DNA from: CAVXHQ01 sp963789535
GTDB taxonomy: Bacteria; Pseudomonadota; Alphaproteobacteria; Rhodobacterales; Rhodobacteraceae
Direction of reading: 5' to 3'
Assembly: GCA_963789535.1 (NCBI GenBank)
Contig: CAWBKU010000004.1
Span: forward strand, 372,001-436,000
DNA: 64,000 bases
Part shown: positions 1 to 6,454 of the stretch, piece by piece
Layout of the letters: each line of letters opens with the position of its first letter
How positions within the stretch are numbered: position 1 is the first letter of the stretch
Notes under the pieces: generated by a model
The model's database searches: none
Told to the model about the DNA's origin: nothing
The model's input: the letters and a program-made list of their open reading frames with translations, nothing else
Made by a program: the position numbers and the translations under genes

Positions 1-486
1 CGTCCGTTCCTGCGCGATGAGCCAGCCAGTGACGCCGTAGAGCGCGATGGCGGCGGGCGCCGACCAGACGCGGATGGCCATATAGCGGTGCGCCAGCGCC
101 TCGACCTCGGCGCTGGCGGGGGCCACGCGGAACGCCAGAGAGAAGAGCCAGACCTGCGCCGCGATCAGCACCGTGCCCGCCGCCAGCCCGATGAGCAGGG
201 CGCGCATCAGGAGGGCCGAGACCTCGTTGCCGTTGCGCGCACCCAGCGCCTGCGCGGCAAGGCCCGTGGTGCCCATCCGCAGAAAGCCGAAGACCCAGTA
301 GAACGCCGACAGGATCACCGCACCGGTGCCGACCGCGCCGATCGGGACCGCCGCGCCGAGTTGCCCGACGACGCCGGTGTCGACCGCGCCGAGGATCGGC
401 ACGGAGGCGTTCGAGATCACGATCGGCAGCGCGATGGCAAGGACGCGCCGATGGGTCAGGAGCGGCGCCGTCGGCTCTGGCGTCAT
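1..486 (-). CDS. MATE family efflux transporter (N-terminal part, runs off the window)
   Basis: The first 162 residues are visible; the rest lies left of position 1. The protein starts MTPEPTAPLLTHRRVLAIALPIVISN, and has long hydrophobic segments with the early pattern ALPIVISNASVPILGAVDT followed by FYWVFGFLRMGTTGLAAQALGA, which is characteristic of MATE (DinF-like) cation-coupled multidrug exporters of the inner membrane. The start ATG overlaps the stop of the upstream thioesterase gene as ATGA, so it is probably the third gene of a minus-strand operon. The substrate cannot be told from sequence. The family call is firm; it could be annotated DinF. Confidence 0.88.
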   Translation of the reverse strand, partial: MTPEPTAPLLTHRRVLAIALPIVISNASVPILGAVDTGVVGQLGAAVPIGAVGTGAVILSAFYWVFGFLRMGTTGLAAQALGARNGNEVSALLMRALLIGLAAGTVLIAAQVWLFSLAFRVAPASAEVEALAHRYMAIRVWSAPAAIALYGVTGWLIAQERT

Positions 487-965
487 GCCCCTTCGGGCAT
501 CAGGAAATGACCCGTCGCCTGCGCGAAGAGGCGCGCGCGGTTGTCCTGCCACGCCTCGACATGGACGCTGGCATAGCGCCGCCCCGACCGGTTGACGCGG
601 GCCCGCGCATAGGCGTCGCGCGGCAGGCCGGCGCGCAGGTAGTCGACGGTAAAGTCGATGGTCTTGGGATAGGCGACGGCCCCTGCCGCGCCCGCCTCCA
701 TGCTGTCCCACATCGATGCCCAGGCGAGTTCGACGATGGCCGCGATCTCGAGGAAGGACGCCGTGGCGCCGCCGTGCAGCGCCGGCAGGCCGGGGTTGCC
801 GATCAGCAGGTCGCGGAACGGCAGCACGGCGGTCAATTCGTCGCCGCGCCGGTCGAAGTGCACCCCGAGGAAGGCCGCATAGGGCACGCCCGAGACCAGC
901 GCGTCGAGCGCCGCGTCGCGCCGTCCCTTGATGACCTGCACCGGCTCCGGCCGTTTCGCCGCCAT
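483..965 (-). CDS. PaaI family thioesterase (hotdog fold)
   Basis: About 160 residues starting MAAKRPEPVQVIKG. The hotdog core is clear: a central helix preceded by GNPGLPALHGGATASFLE, where the HGG turn is the typical PaaI/4HBT acyl-CoA thioesterase signature, then strands such as TIDFTVDYLRAG and ATGHFLMPEG. It likely hydrolyses an acyl- or aryl-CoA in the cytoplasm; the substrate is unknown. The open frame extends to 1031, but the ATG at 965 lies 5 nt after the stop of the upstream thioesterase and gives the normal family length, so I chose it. It sits between a second thioesterase and a MATE exporter, all on one strand. Confidence 0.85.
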   Translation of the reverse strand: MAAKRPEPVQVIKGRRDAALDALVSGVPYAAFLGVHFDRRGDELTAVLPFRDLLIGNPGLPALHGGATASFLEIAAIVELAWASMWDSMEAGAAGAVAYPKTIDFTVDYLRAGLPRDAYARARVNRSGRRYASVHVEAWQDNRARLFAQATGHFLMPEGA

Positions 966-969
966 CGCC

Positions 970-1416
970 CTAGCCCCCGTGCACGACGGTGAAGGCGCCC
1001 GTGGCGGTGGCGACCGGCCGGTCGTCGTCACCGTCCGTCGCGACGGCCCGCACGAAGGCGACCGAACGGGTCAGGTGATGGCATTCGGCGCGCGCGCTGA
1101 TCGCCGCCCCGGGCGTTGCCGGGCGCATATAGTCGATCCGCAGATCGAGCGTCGACGTCGCCACCGGCCTGTCCGGATGCGCCATCACCGCCGCCCCGCC
1201 CGCCGTGTCCATGAGCGCCGAGACCGCGCCGCCGTGGATCACGCCGCTCGCCGGATCGCCGACCAGATCGGCGCGCCACGGCATCGTGATCGTGGCATGG
1301 CCGTCGCCGATCCCGGTCAGTTCCATCGCCAGCGCGCGCGAGAACGGCAGCGCCGAGATGAATTGCTGCGCCGCCCGTCTCTGCCGTGCCGCGATGGCGG
1401 CGTCGTCCTGATCCAT
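970..1416 (-). CDS. PaaI family thioesterase (hotdog fold), second of a tandem pair
   Basis: About 148 residues from MDQDDAAIAAR. The segment VGDPASGVIHGGAVSALMDT carries the conserved HGG and the acidic residue of the catalytic helix, and TLDLRIDYMRPATPG is the standard second half of the fold. I chose the ATG at 1416 because a good Shine-Dalgarno (GGAGGGCGGA) precedes it; an in-frame ATG at 1434 is possible with a weaker site. It is clearly a different subfamily member from the neighbour downstream, not a fresh duplicate. Promoter probably lies in 1417-1569, divergent from the MerR gene. Confidence 0.85.
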   Translation of the reverse strand: MDQDDAAIAARQRRAAQQFISALPFSRALAMELTGIGDGHATITMPWRADLVGDPASGVIHGGAVSALMDTAGGAAVMAHPDRPVATSTLDLRIDYMRPATPGAAISARAECHHLTRSVAFVRAVATDGDDDRPVATATGAFTVVHGG

Positions 1417-1569
1417 TCCGCCCTCCGCGGCCATTGCCTGCCCGGTTGTGACCCTGCCGCCGGGCGCCATCAAGCGAAACCTGACGCCCGCCGGGCACGG
1501 CGCCGCCGCGATGCGTGTTGCCCTGCCCCCGGCGCCGCTGTTACGCTGGGCCGCGCAGGGAGGCAGGCC

Positions 1570-1932
1570 ATGCCCGATATCCGGCTGTCGTTCAAGGAAA
1601 TGTGCGAGCGTTTCGACGTGACGCCGCGCACGCTGCGCTATTACGAATATATCGAGCTGCTGAGCCCGGAAAAGCAGGGTCGCGCCCGTTTTTATGGTCA
1701 GCGCGAGGTGGCGCGGATGACGCTCATCCTGCGCGGACGCCGGTTCGGTTTCTCGCTCGAGGAGATCCGCCAGTTCCTCGCCATCTATGCCCGCGAGGGG
1801 ACCGAGGCGCAGAACCGTCGCTGGGTCGCCCTCGCGGACCGGCAACTCGGCCAGTTGCGCGAACAGCGCGACGACCTCGACCGGACCATCGCCGACCTGC
1901 AACGGATGCGCGACGAGGCGGCGGGCGGATGA
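1570..1932 (+). CDS. MerR family transcriptional regulator (first of two related copies)
   Basis: A 120-residue protein: N-terminal winged helix-turn-helix with FKEMCERFDVTPRTLRYYE, a linker RRFGFSLEEIRQFLAIY, and a C-terminal coiled coil (LGQLREQRDDLDRTIADLQRMRDE) for dimerisation. No cysteine cluster is present, so it is not a metal sensor of the MerR/CueR type. It is strongly similar throughout to the MerR protein at 2539, including ELLSP, LILRG and RFGF; both resemble regulators of fatty acid and branched-chain acyl-CoA catabolism (LiuR-like). It shares an ATGA overlap with the secreted protein downstream. The effector is not known. Confidence 0.88.
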   Translation: MPDIRLSFKEMCERFDVTPRTLRYYEYIELLSPEKQGRARFYGQREVARMTLILRGRRFGFSLEEIRQFLAIYAREGTEAQNRRWVALADRQLGQLREQRDDLDRTIADLQRMRDEAAGG

Positions 1933-2420
1933 CCGGACAGCGCGACATCCTCAGAGGAATGCTGCTCGCGCTCTGCGTCCTTGTCGTCGGGCCATCCCGC
2001 GCGGATACGCCGCTGCCGCCGCCCGGGCGGATCGTGACGCAGGCCGCGACCTCGACCGTCGTGGCCGATCCCGACCTCGGCACGACGGTCGTGACGACGC
2101 CCGGCCTCGCCGACTGGACCGTGCCGGGGTGGTACCGGTTCTGGTCGCTGTCGGGCGACGGTGCCTATTTCCTCGCGGTGCAGCCGGGCGGCAACCTGAT
2201 CCCCGCGATCGACCCCGACACCGTCGCGTTCACCGTCCACTATCGCGACGGTCGGGCGCCGGAACCGGTCCGCATCGCCGACCTTCCGTCACCCGATGCC
2301 TATCCGCGCACAGTCAGCAACTGGGCGCTCTACACCCTCCTGTCGTGGGACACCGACGCAGGCGGCTGGCGCATCGACCTGGAGAACGGTCACCGCATCC
2401 TGCTGCGTCCCGAAAGCTGA
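1929..2420 (+). CDS. Secreted protein of unknown function
   Basis: Encodes 163 residues. A hydrophobic N-terminal segment (ILRGMLLALCVLVVGPSRA) followed by ADTPLPPPG looks like a Sec signal peptide with cleavage after SRA, so the mature protein should be periplasmic or exported. The remainder is mainly beta-type sequence with many Trp, Tyr and Asp residues and a Pro-rich start. I do not recognise a family. The start ATG overlaps the stop of the preceding merR gene by four bases, so it is probably co-transcribed and translationally coupled with the regulator. Confidence 0.7.
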   Translation: MTGQRDILRGMLLALCVLVVGPSRADTPLPPPGRIVTQAATSTVVADPDLGTTVVTTPGLADWTVPGWYRFWSLSGDGAYFLAVQPGGNLIPAIDPDTVAFTVHYRDGRAPEPVRIADLPSPDAYPRTVSNWALYTLLSWDTDAGGWRIDLENGHRILLRPES

Positions 2421-2456
2421 TCGCCGCCGCGGGTTTTGCGTGACGCAGCGTTTTTC

Positions 2457-2472
2457 TTTACGTTAACGTCAC
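2457..2472. promoter_or_regulatory. Candidate MerR (LiuR-like) operator
   Basis: The sequence TTTACGTTAACGTCAC contains the perfect palindrome ACGTTAACGT (2460-2469), lying about 70 bp before the second merR gene in an AT-richer patch. It resembles the operator described for LiuR-type MerR regulators of acyl-CoA catabolism. The assignment is inference: it fits autoregulation of the merR gene and control of the acyl-CoA cluster downstream. Confidence 0.55.
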
Positions 2473-2538
2473 CTTTGGTTGCAAGATTGCAGTGCGGGCG
2501 CCAGATCGGTCGGACCCGAGACAGATGGAAAGCCTGCA

Positions 2539-2991
2539 ATGCCGACCCCGATCCCCGATCCCCGCCCCGCCGAGGCGCCCTCATCCGACGCCGCCCTTTC
2601 CATCCGCGAGATGTGCGAGGCGTTCGATGTGACCGCCCGCGCGCTGCGCTTCTACGAGGCCAAGGAGCTGCTGTCGCCGGCGCGCACCGGCGCCCGCCGC
2701 CTCTACTCGCGCCGCGACCGCGCCCGCCTGAAACTCATCCTGCGGGGCAAGCGGTTCGGGTTCGCGCTCGAGGAAATCCGCCAGCTCCTCGACCTCTACG
2801 ACATGGGCGACCAGCAGGAGACGCAGCTTGCCCGGACCTATGAACTGGCACAGCGCCACCTCGACGGGATGAAGGCGCAGCGCGCCGAACTCGACGAGGC
2901 GATCGCCGAACTGACCGCCGAGATGGCGTGGGGGGCGGCGGAACTCGCCCGCCTGCACCGCGCCGCCGCCAAGACCGACAGCGCCGCCTGA
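2539..2991 (+). CDS. MerR family transcriptional regulator, probable regulator of the acyl-CoA oxidation cluster
   Basis: A 150-residue protein with a Pro/Ala-rich N-terminal tail of about 25 residues, then the MerR helix-turn-helix (IREMCEAFDVTARALRFYE), the RFGFALEEIRQLLDLYDMGD linker and a long C-terminal coiled coil (about 95-140). It lacks metal-binding cysteines. It lies 29 nt before an acyl-CoA dehydrogenase on the same strand and has a palindromic operator candidate upstream, so control of beta-oxidation, as in LiuR-type regulators, is the likely role. It is a paralogue of the MerR at 1570. The ATG at 2539 was preferred over 2479 because it follows GGAAAG and begins the normal length. 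Confidence 0.88.
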   Translation: MPTPIPDPRPAEAPSSDAALSIREMCEAFDVTARALRFYEAKELLSPARTGARRLYSRRDRARLKLILRGKRFGFALEEIRQLLDLYDMGDQQETQLARTYELAQRHLDGMKAQRAELDEAIAELTAEMAWGAAELARLHRAAAKTDSAA

Positions 2992-3020
2992 CCACCCAGC
3001 CCCCCCGGAGGAGACCGCCG

Positions 3021-4799
3021 ATGCCCAGCTATACCGCCCCGATCAAGGACATGCAGTTCGTCCTGCACGACGTTCTCGGCGTCTCCGATCAGGATATCCC
3101 GGGCTACGCCGACCTCGACCGAGCGTTCACCGGCGCGGTGCTGGAAGAGGCGGGCAAGGTGGCGTCCGAGGTGCTCGTGCCGCTCAACGCGGTGGGCGAC
3201 ACGCAGGGCTGCATCCTCGAGAACGGTGTGGTGCGCACGCCGGAGGGCTTCGGGGCGGCGTTCGATCAGCTCAAGGAGGGCGGCTGGATGGCCCTCGATG
3301 CCGCCGAGCAATACGGCGGACAGGGCCTGCCCTACCTGATGCATTCTGCGGTGAACGAGACCTTCGTGTCGGCCAACATGGCATTCAACATGTATCAGGG
3401 CCTGACCCACGGCGCCTATTCGGCGATCCTCGCGCATGGCACCGAGGCGCAGAAGGACAGATGGCTGCCGAAACTCGCCAATTGCGAGTGGACCGGCACG
3501 ATGAACCTGACCGAGCCGCATTGCGGCACCGATCTGGGCCTGATGCGCACCAGGGCGGTGCCGCAGGACGACGGATCCTATGCGGTGACGGGGCAGAAGA
3601 TCTTCATCTCGGCGGGCGATCACGACATGGCCGACAACATCGTGCATCTGGTCCTCGCCAGGATCCCGGGCGGGCCGGATGGCATCAAGGGCGTGTCGCT
3701 GTTCATCGTGCCGAAGGTGCTGGTGAACGAGGACGGCTCCCTCGGCGCCCGCAACGGCGTGACCTGCGGCAAGATCGAGGAAAAGATGGGCATCCACGGC
3801 AATGCCACCTGCGTGATGAACTACGACGGGGCGACCGGATGGCTGCTCGGCGAGGAGCACAAGGGGATGCGCGCGATGTTCACGATGATGAACGAGGCGC
3901 GGCTGGGCGTGGCGTTGCAGGGCTATGCCCAGGCCGAGAGCGCCTATCAGAACGCCGTGATCTATGCCCGCGAGCGCCTTCAGGGCCGCGCCGCGACCGG
4001 CGCCGAGAACCCCGACGGCCCCGCCGATCCGCTGATCGTGCACCCCGACATCCGCCGCAGCCTGATGGACCAAAAGAGCTTTGTCGAAGGGGCGCGCGCC
4101 TTTACCTACTGGGGCGCCTCGCTGATCGACCGAGCGCACAGGATGGACGATGCAGCGGCCGACGGCCTCATCTCTCTGCTGACCCCGGTGCTGAAGGGGT
4201 TCCTGACCGACAAGGGTTTCGACATGGCGGTCGCGGCGCAGCAGGTCTGGGGCGGACACGGCTACATCGAGGATGCGGGCATGTCGCAGTTTGCCCGCGA
4301 TGCCCGGATCGCGATGATCTACGAGGGCGCTAACGGCGTGCAGGCACTCGATCTGGTGGGCCGCAAGCTTGCCCTCGACGGCGGCAGGCACGTCATGGCC
4401 TACTTCGGGATGATAAAGACGTTCATCAAGGAGAACGAGGGACACGAGGCATTGAAGACCGGCTACCTCGATCCGTTGAAGGAGGCCTCCAAGGCGTTGC
4501 AGCAGGCGGCGATGTTCTTCATGGCCGAGGGGATGAAGAATCCCAACGCCGCCCTCGCTGGCTCCACCGATTTCCTGCACATGATGGGCCACGTCTCGCT
4601 CGGGTTCATGTGGGCGCGGATGGCAAAGGCGGCGTTCGCGGCACTCGATGCGGACGCCGGGGACCGCGACTTCTATCAGGCGAAACTGGCGACAGGGCGC
4701 TATTACATGGTGCGGCAACTGCCGGCCGTCCACATGCACCTCGCGCGGATCGAGAGCGGTGCCGATCCCGTGATGGCCCTCGACGCGGCGGCGTTCTAG
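3021..4799 (+). CDS. Acyl-CoA dehydrogenase with extra C-terminal domain (DmdC/FadE-like)
   Basis: A 592-residue flavoprotein of the long acyl-CoA dehydrogenase class. Visible features are the FAD/substrate segment MNLTEPHCGTDLGLMRTRA (about 160-180), the QKIFISAGDHDM stretch, and the catalytic region ARIAMIYEGANGVQALDLVGR, with Glu435 as probable base. The residues after about 470 form the additional C-terminal helical domain. It performs the first, alpha-beta dehydrogenating step of beta-oxidation in the cytoplasm; homologues include 3-methylmercaptopropionyl-CoA dehydrogenase, so the exact substrate is open. Start chosen by the GGAGGAG Shine-Dalgarno at 3007-3013. It heads the cluster that includes thiolase and FadB. 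Confidence 0.9.
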   Translation: MPSYTAPIKDMQFVLHDVLGVSDQDIPGYADLDRAFTGAVLEEAGKVASEVLVPLNAVGDTQGCILENGVVRTPEGFGAAFDQLKEGGWMALDAAEQYGGQGLPYLMHSAVNETFVSANMAFNMYQGLTHGAYSAILAHGTEAQKDRWLPKLANCEWTGTMNLTEPHCGTDLGLMRTRAVPQDDGSYAVTGQKIFISAGDHDMADNIVHLVLARIPGGPDGIKGVSLFIVPKVLVNEDGSLGARNGVTCGKIEEKMGIHGNATCVMNYDGATGWLLGEEHKGMRAMFTMMNEARLGVALQGYAQAESAYQNAVIYARERLQGRAATGAENPDGPADPLIVHPDIRRSLMDQKSFVEGARAFTYWGASLIDRAHRMDDAAADGLISLLTPVLKGFLTDKGFDMAVAAQQVWGGHGYIEDAGMSQFARDARIAMIYEGANGVQALDLVGRKLALDGGRHVMAYFGMIKTFIKENEGHEALKTGYLDPLKEASKALQQAAMFFMAEGMKNPNAALAGSTDFLHMMGHVSLGFMWARMAKAAFAALDADAGDRDFYQAKLATGRYYMVRQLPAVHMHLARIESGADPVMALDAAAF

Positions 4800-4846
4800 G
4801 GCAACAGTGGCGCGACAGCGGACGGACCGCGCAGCAAGGACACCCG

Positions 4847-5059
4847 ATGCCCAAACGCCTCCGCCTCACCCGCCGCTTTCCGGTCGCCATGACCGAGGAC
4901 GGCTACCGCCGTCTGAAACGGTTCGCCACAGAGGCGGGGCTGGACGAGGGCGAGGCGCTGTCGTTCCTGTTCGAGAACTTCGACAGCGTCATCGACGAAG
5001 ACACGTTCGGCCACCGGTTGCGGTTGTTCAATTCGGAACTGGAGGCGCGTAAGAAGTGA
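4847..5059 (+). CDS. Small conserved-looking protein, function unknown
   Basis: Seventy residues, too short for most callers. The start is supported by AAGGA six bases before the ATG and by good coding character. It is basic at the N-terminus (MPKRLRLTRRFPVAMTEDGYRRLKRFA) and acidic in the middle (GLDEGEALSFLFENFDSVIDEDTFGHRL). The opening beta-like stretch followed by two amphipathic helices is reminiscent of small ribbon-helix-helix proteins, but I cannot confirm that. It lies 47 nt after the acyl-CoA dehydrogenase and is probably in the same transcript. Confidence 0.65.
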   Translation: MPKRLRLTRRFPVAMTEDGYRRLKRFATEAGLDEGEALSFLFENFDSVIDEDTFGHRLRLFNSELEARKK

Positions 5060-5086
5060 ACGGTGCGCTCGTAGCCGATTGCGGAT

Positions 5087-5121
5087 GCCTCCGGCGGGAG
5101 TTGTTACGGCAACGTGAACGG
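5087..5121 (-). repeat. Dispersed repeat, copy 1
   Basis: Read on the minus strand it starts GTTCACGTTGCCGTAACAAC and ends CTCCCGCCGGAGGC. Over 33 bases it matches the copy at 33523-33555 at 31 positions. The CTCC/GGAG ends of the second half can form a short stem. It begins about 28 nt after the stop of the small gene ending at 5059. Confidence 0.75.
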
Positions 5122-5264
5122 CGGCGCGCCATGATCCACTCTGTCCCCGAGTGACCCACACGGGGTATGAGGGACAGGGCTTCACGTTGCAGGGCCCTGG
5201 GCTCTCCAGACTGTACCTTAGGAACAGGATCGCAGAGCATGGTTAACGCTGGGTAAACGGCCCC

Positions 5265-5297
5265 GTTCACGTTGCAGTAACAACTCTCCGGGGGGTC
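5265..5297 (+). repeat. Dispersed repeat, copy 2
   Basis: Starts GTTCACGTTGCAGTAACAAC and continues CTCTCCGGGGGGTC. Its first 24 bases differ from copy 1 by two substitutions, and it is in inverted orientation relative to copy 1, about 145 bp away. Confidence 0.65.
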
Positions 5298-5336
5298 GCC
5301 ATTGTTTGCGCCATCGGTTCAAGCAACAATGGCGAC
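5295..5336 (+). promoter_or_regulatory. Stem-loop in the leader of the GST-like gene
   Basis: The arms GTCGCCATTGTT (5295-5306) and AACAATGGCGAC (5325-5336) are perfectly complementary over 12 bp with an 18-nt loop. There is no T-tract after it, and it ends 53 nt before the ATG of the GST-like gene, so it is more likely a leader structure or protein-binding palindrome than a terminator. Confidence 0.6.
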
Positions 5337-5389
5337 GGGTGGAAAACCCCCCGGCGCTATCCACGGGCACAAACGAATGGAATGTCGCT

Positions 5390-6031
5390 ATGACCATGAA
5401 ACTCCACTGCTTCGGCGAAAGCGGCAATGCCTACAAGGCGGCGCTCACGATGACGCTCGCGGACGTCGAATGGGAGGCGGTCTACGTCGACTTCTTCAAC
5501 GGCGGCGTGCGGACGCCCGAGTTCCTCGCGCTCAACGAAATGGGCGAGGTGCCGGTGCTGATCGACGGCGACACGGTGCTCAGCCAGTCGGCGGTCATCC
5601 AGGATTACATCTCGTCCAAGACCGGCAAGCTCGGCGGGCGCTCGGCGGACGAGCGGCGCGAGGTGTTGCGCTGGATGTTCTTCGACAACCACAAGCTGTC
5701 GGGTGTCGCGGGCGGGCTGCGGTTCCAGATGAACTTCATGCCCGAGGCGAAACGCAATGCCGACGTGATCGCGTTTCAGGCGGCGCGGATGAACGCCGCG
5801 CTGAAGGTCGTCGACCGGGCGCTGGCGCAGCGGCAATGGCTCGCCGGTGAGGCGATGACCGTCGCGGACCTCGCCTGCTGCGGCTATCTCTATTATCCCG
5901 AGCCGTTCCAGTTCGACCGCAAGGCCCTGCCCAACATCGACCGCTGGCTCGACGCCATCGCCGCCGTGCCGGGGTGGAAACACCCCTATGACCTCATGCC
6001 CGGCTCGCCCGCCGATCGCGCCGTCGCGTGA
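5390..6031 (+). CDS. Glutathione S-transferase family protein
   Basis: A 213-residue protein starting MTMKLHCFGESGNAYKAALT. The N-terminal thioredoxin-like half has the conserved cis-proline and substrate-binding segment NEMGEVPVLIDGDTVLSQSAVI (about residues 48-68), equivalent to the E-S/glutathione site of GSTs. The C-terminal half is helical with VADLACCGYLYYPEPF, the N-capping/hydrophobic-staple region. It is soluble and may conjugate or isomerise an electrophilic intermediate; the reaction is not known. It lies inside the acyl-CoA oxidation cluster and is followed after 3 nt by a yidD gene. The first ATG is taken. Confidence 0.85.
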   Translation: MTMKLHCFGESGNAYKAALTMTLADVEWEAVYVDFFNGGVRTPEFLALNEMGEVPVLIDGDTVLSQSAVIQDYISSKTGKLGGRSADERREVLRWMFFDNHKLSGVAGGLRFQMNFMPEAKRNADVIAFQAARMNAALKVVDRALAQRQWLAGEAMTVADLACCGYLYYPEPFQFDRKALPNIDRWLDAIAAVPGWKHPYDLMPGSPADRAVA

Positions 6032-6034
6032 GAC

Positions 6035-6427
6035 ATGCTGGCCCGGTCCGCCCTGATCGCGATCGGCGGCTATCAGCAGTGGATCTCGCCGCGCAAGGGC
6101 TACGCCTGCCCGTATCGCCTGCTGCACGGCGGCACGGGCTGTTCGGGGTTTGCCAAGGCGGCGCTGCGGACGCACGGGTTCCGGCGCGCGGTCCCGCTGA
6201 TCCGCGCGCGGTTGCACGACTGTCATGCCGCCGCCCTGACGCTGTCGGCGCGGAACCGCGATCTGCCAAAGGAACCGGGCGAGACCGGCGCGAAGAAGCG
6301 CAAGGATCGTTGGTATGAAAGCTGCGACTGCAATCCCTGCGGCGACATGCGTCTGTGCGGTTTCGGGCGCGGCCACGACCTCACGCCCGATTGCGCGCCA
6401 GACTGTGTGCCCGACTGCTCTTTCTGA
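6035..6427 (+). CDS. yidD: Membrane protein insertion efficiency factor YidD-like, with Cys-rich tail
   Basis: A 130-residue protein. The first 70 residues match the YidD pattern: GGYQQWISPRKGYACPYR followed by HGGTGCSGFAKAAL, with the conserved Cys residues. YidD assists membrane protein insertion with YidC. Here it is longer than the usual 70-90 residues and ends in a tail with eight or more cysteines (ESCDCNPCGDMRLCGF, then PDCAPDCVPDCSF), which may bind metal. It is not next to rpmH/rnpA/yidC as is usual but within a beta-oxidation cluster, 3 nt after the GST-like gene. Homologues with Cys-rich tails are known in alphaproteobacteria, from memory. Confidence 0.82.
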   Translation: MLARSALIAIGGYQQWISPRKGYACPYRLLHGGTGCSGFAKAALRTHGFRRAVPLIRARLHDCHAAALTLSARNRDLPKEPGETGAKKRKDRWYESCDCNPCGDMRLCGFGRGHDLTPDCAPDCVPDCSF

Positions 6428-6454
6428 TCCTTTCCCGACCTGCGGAGAACCGAC

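Larger units (their letters stand above)
5060..5389. other. 330-bp non-coding region with repeats and a hairpin
   Basis: No convincing coding sequence. It holds two inverted copies of a short repeat (5087-5121 and 5265-5297), a partial copy of the same core (TTCACGTTGCAG near 5182), an AT-richer stretch (GGTTAACGCTGGGTAAACGG near 5241), and a strong stem-loop at 5295-5336. This separates the acyl-CoA dehydrogenase unit from the GST-like gene and probably carries the promoter of the latter. Confidence 0.75.

Noticed and set aside
2838..4739. Long open frame of 633 codons on the minus strand across the acyl-CoA dehydrogenase
   Set aside because: It lies antisense to a well-supported enzyme; composition is His/Arg/Gly-rich as expected for a reverse-complement frame in GC-rich DNA, with no domain.
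5060..5389. Possible small RNA or tRNA in the 330-bp gap
   Set aside because: No cloverleaf, no terminator with T-tract; the hairpin and repeats explain the structure seen.
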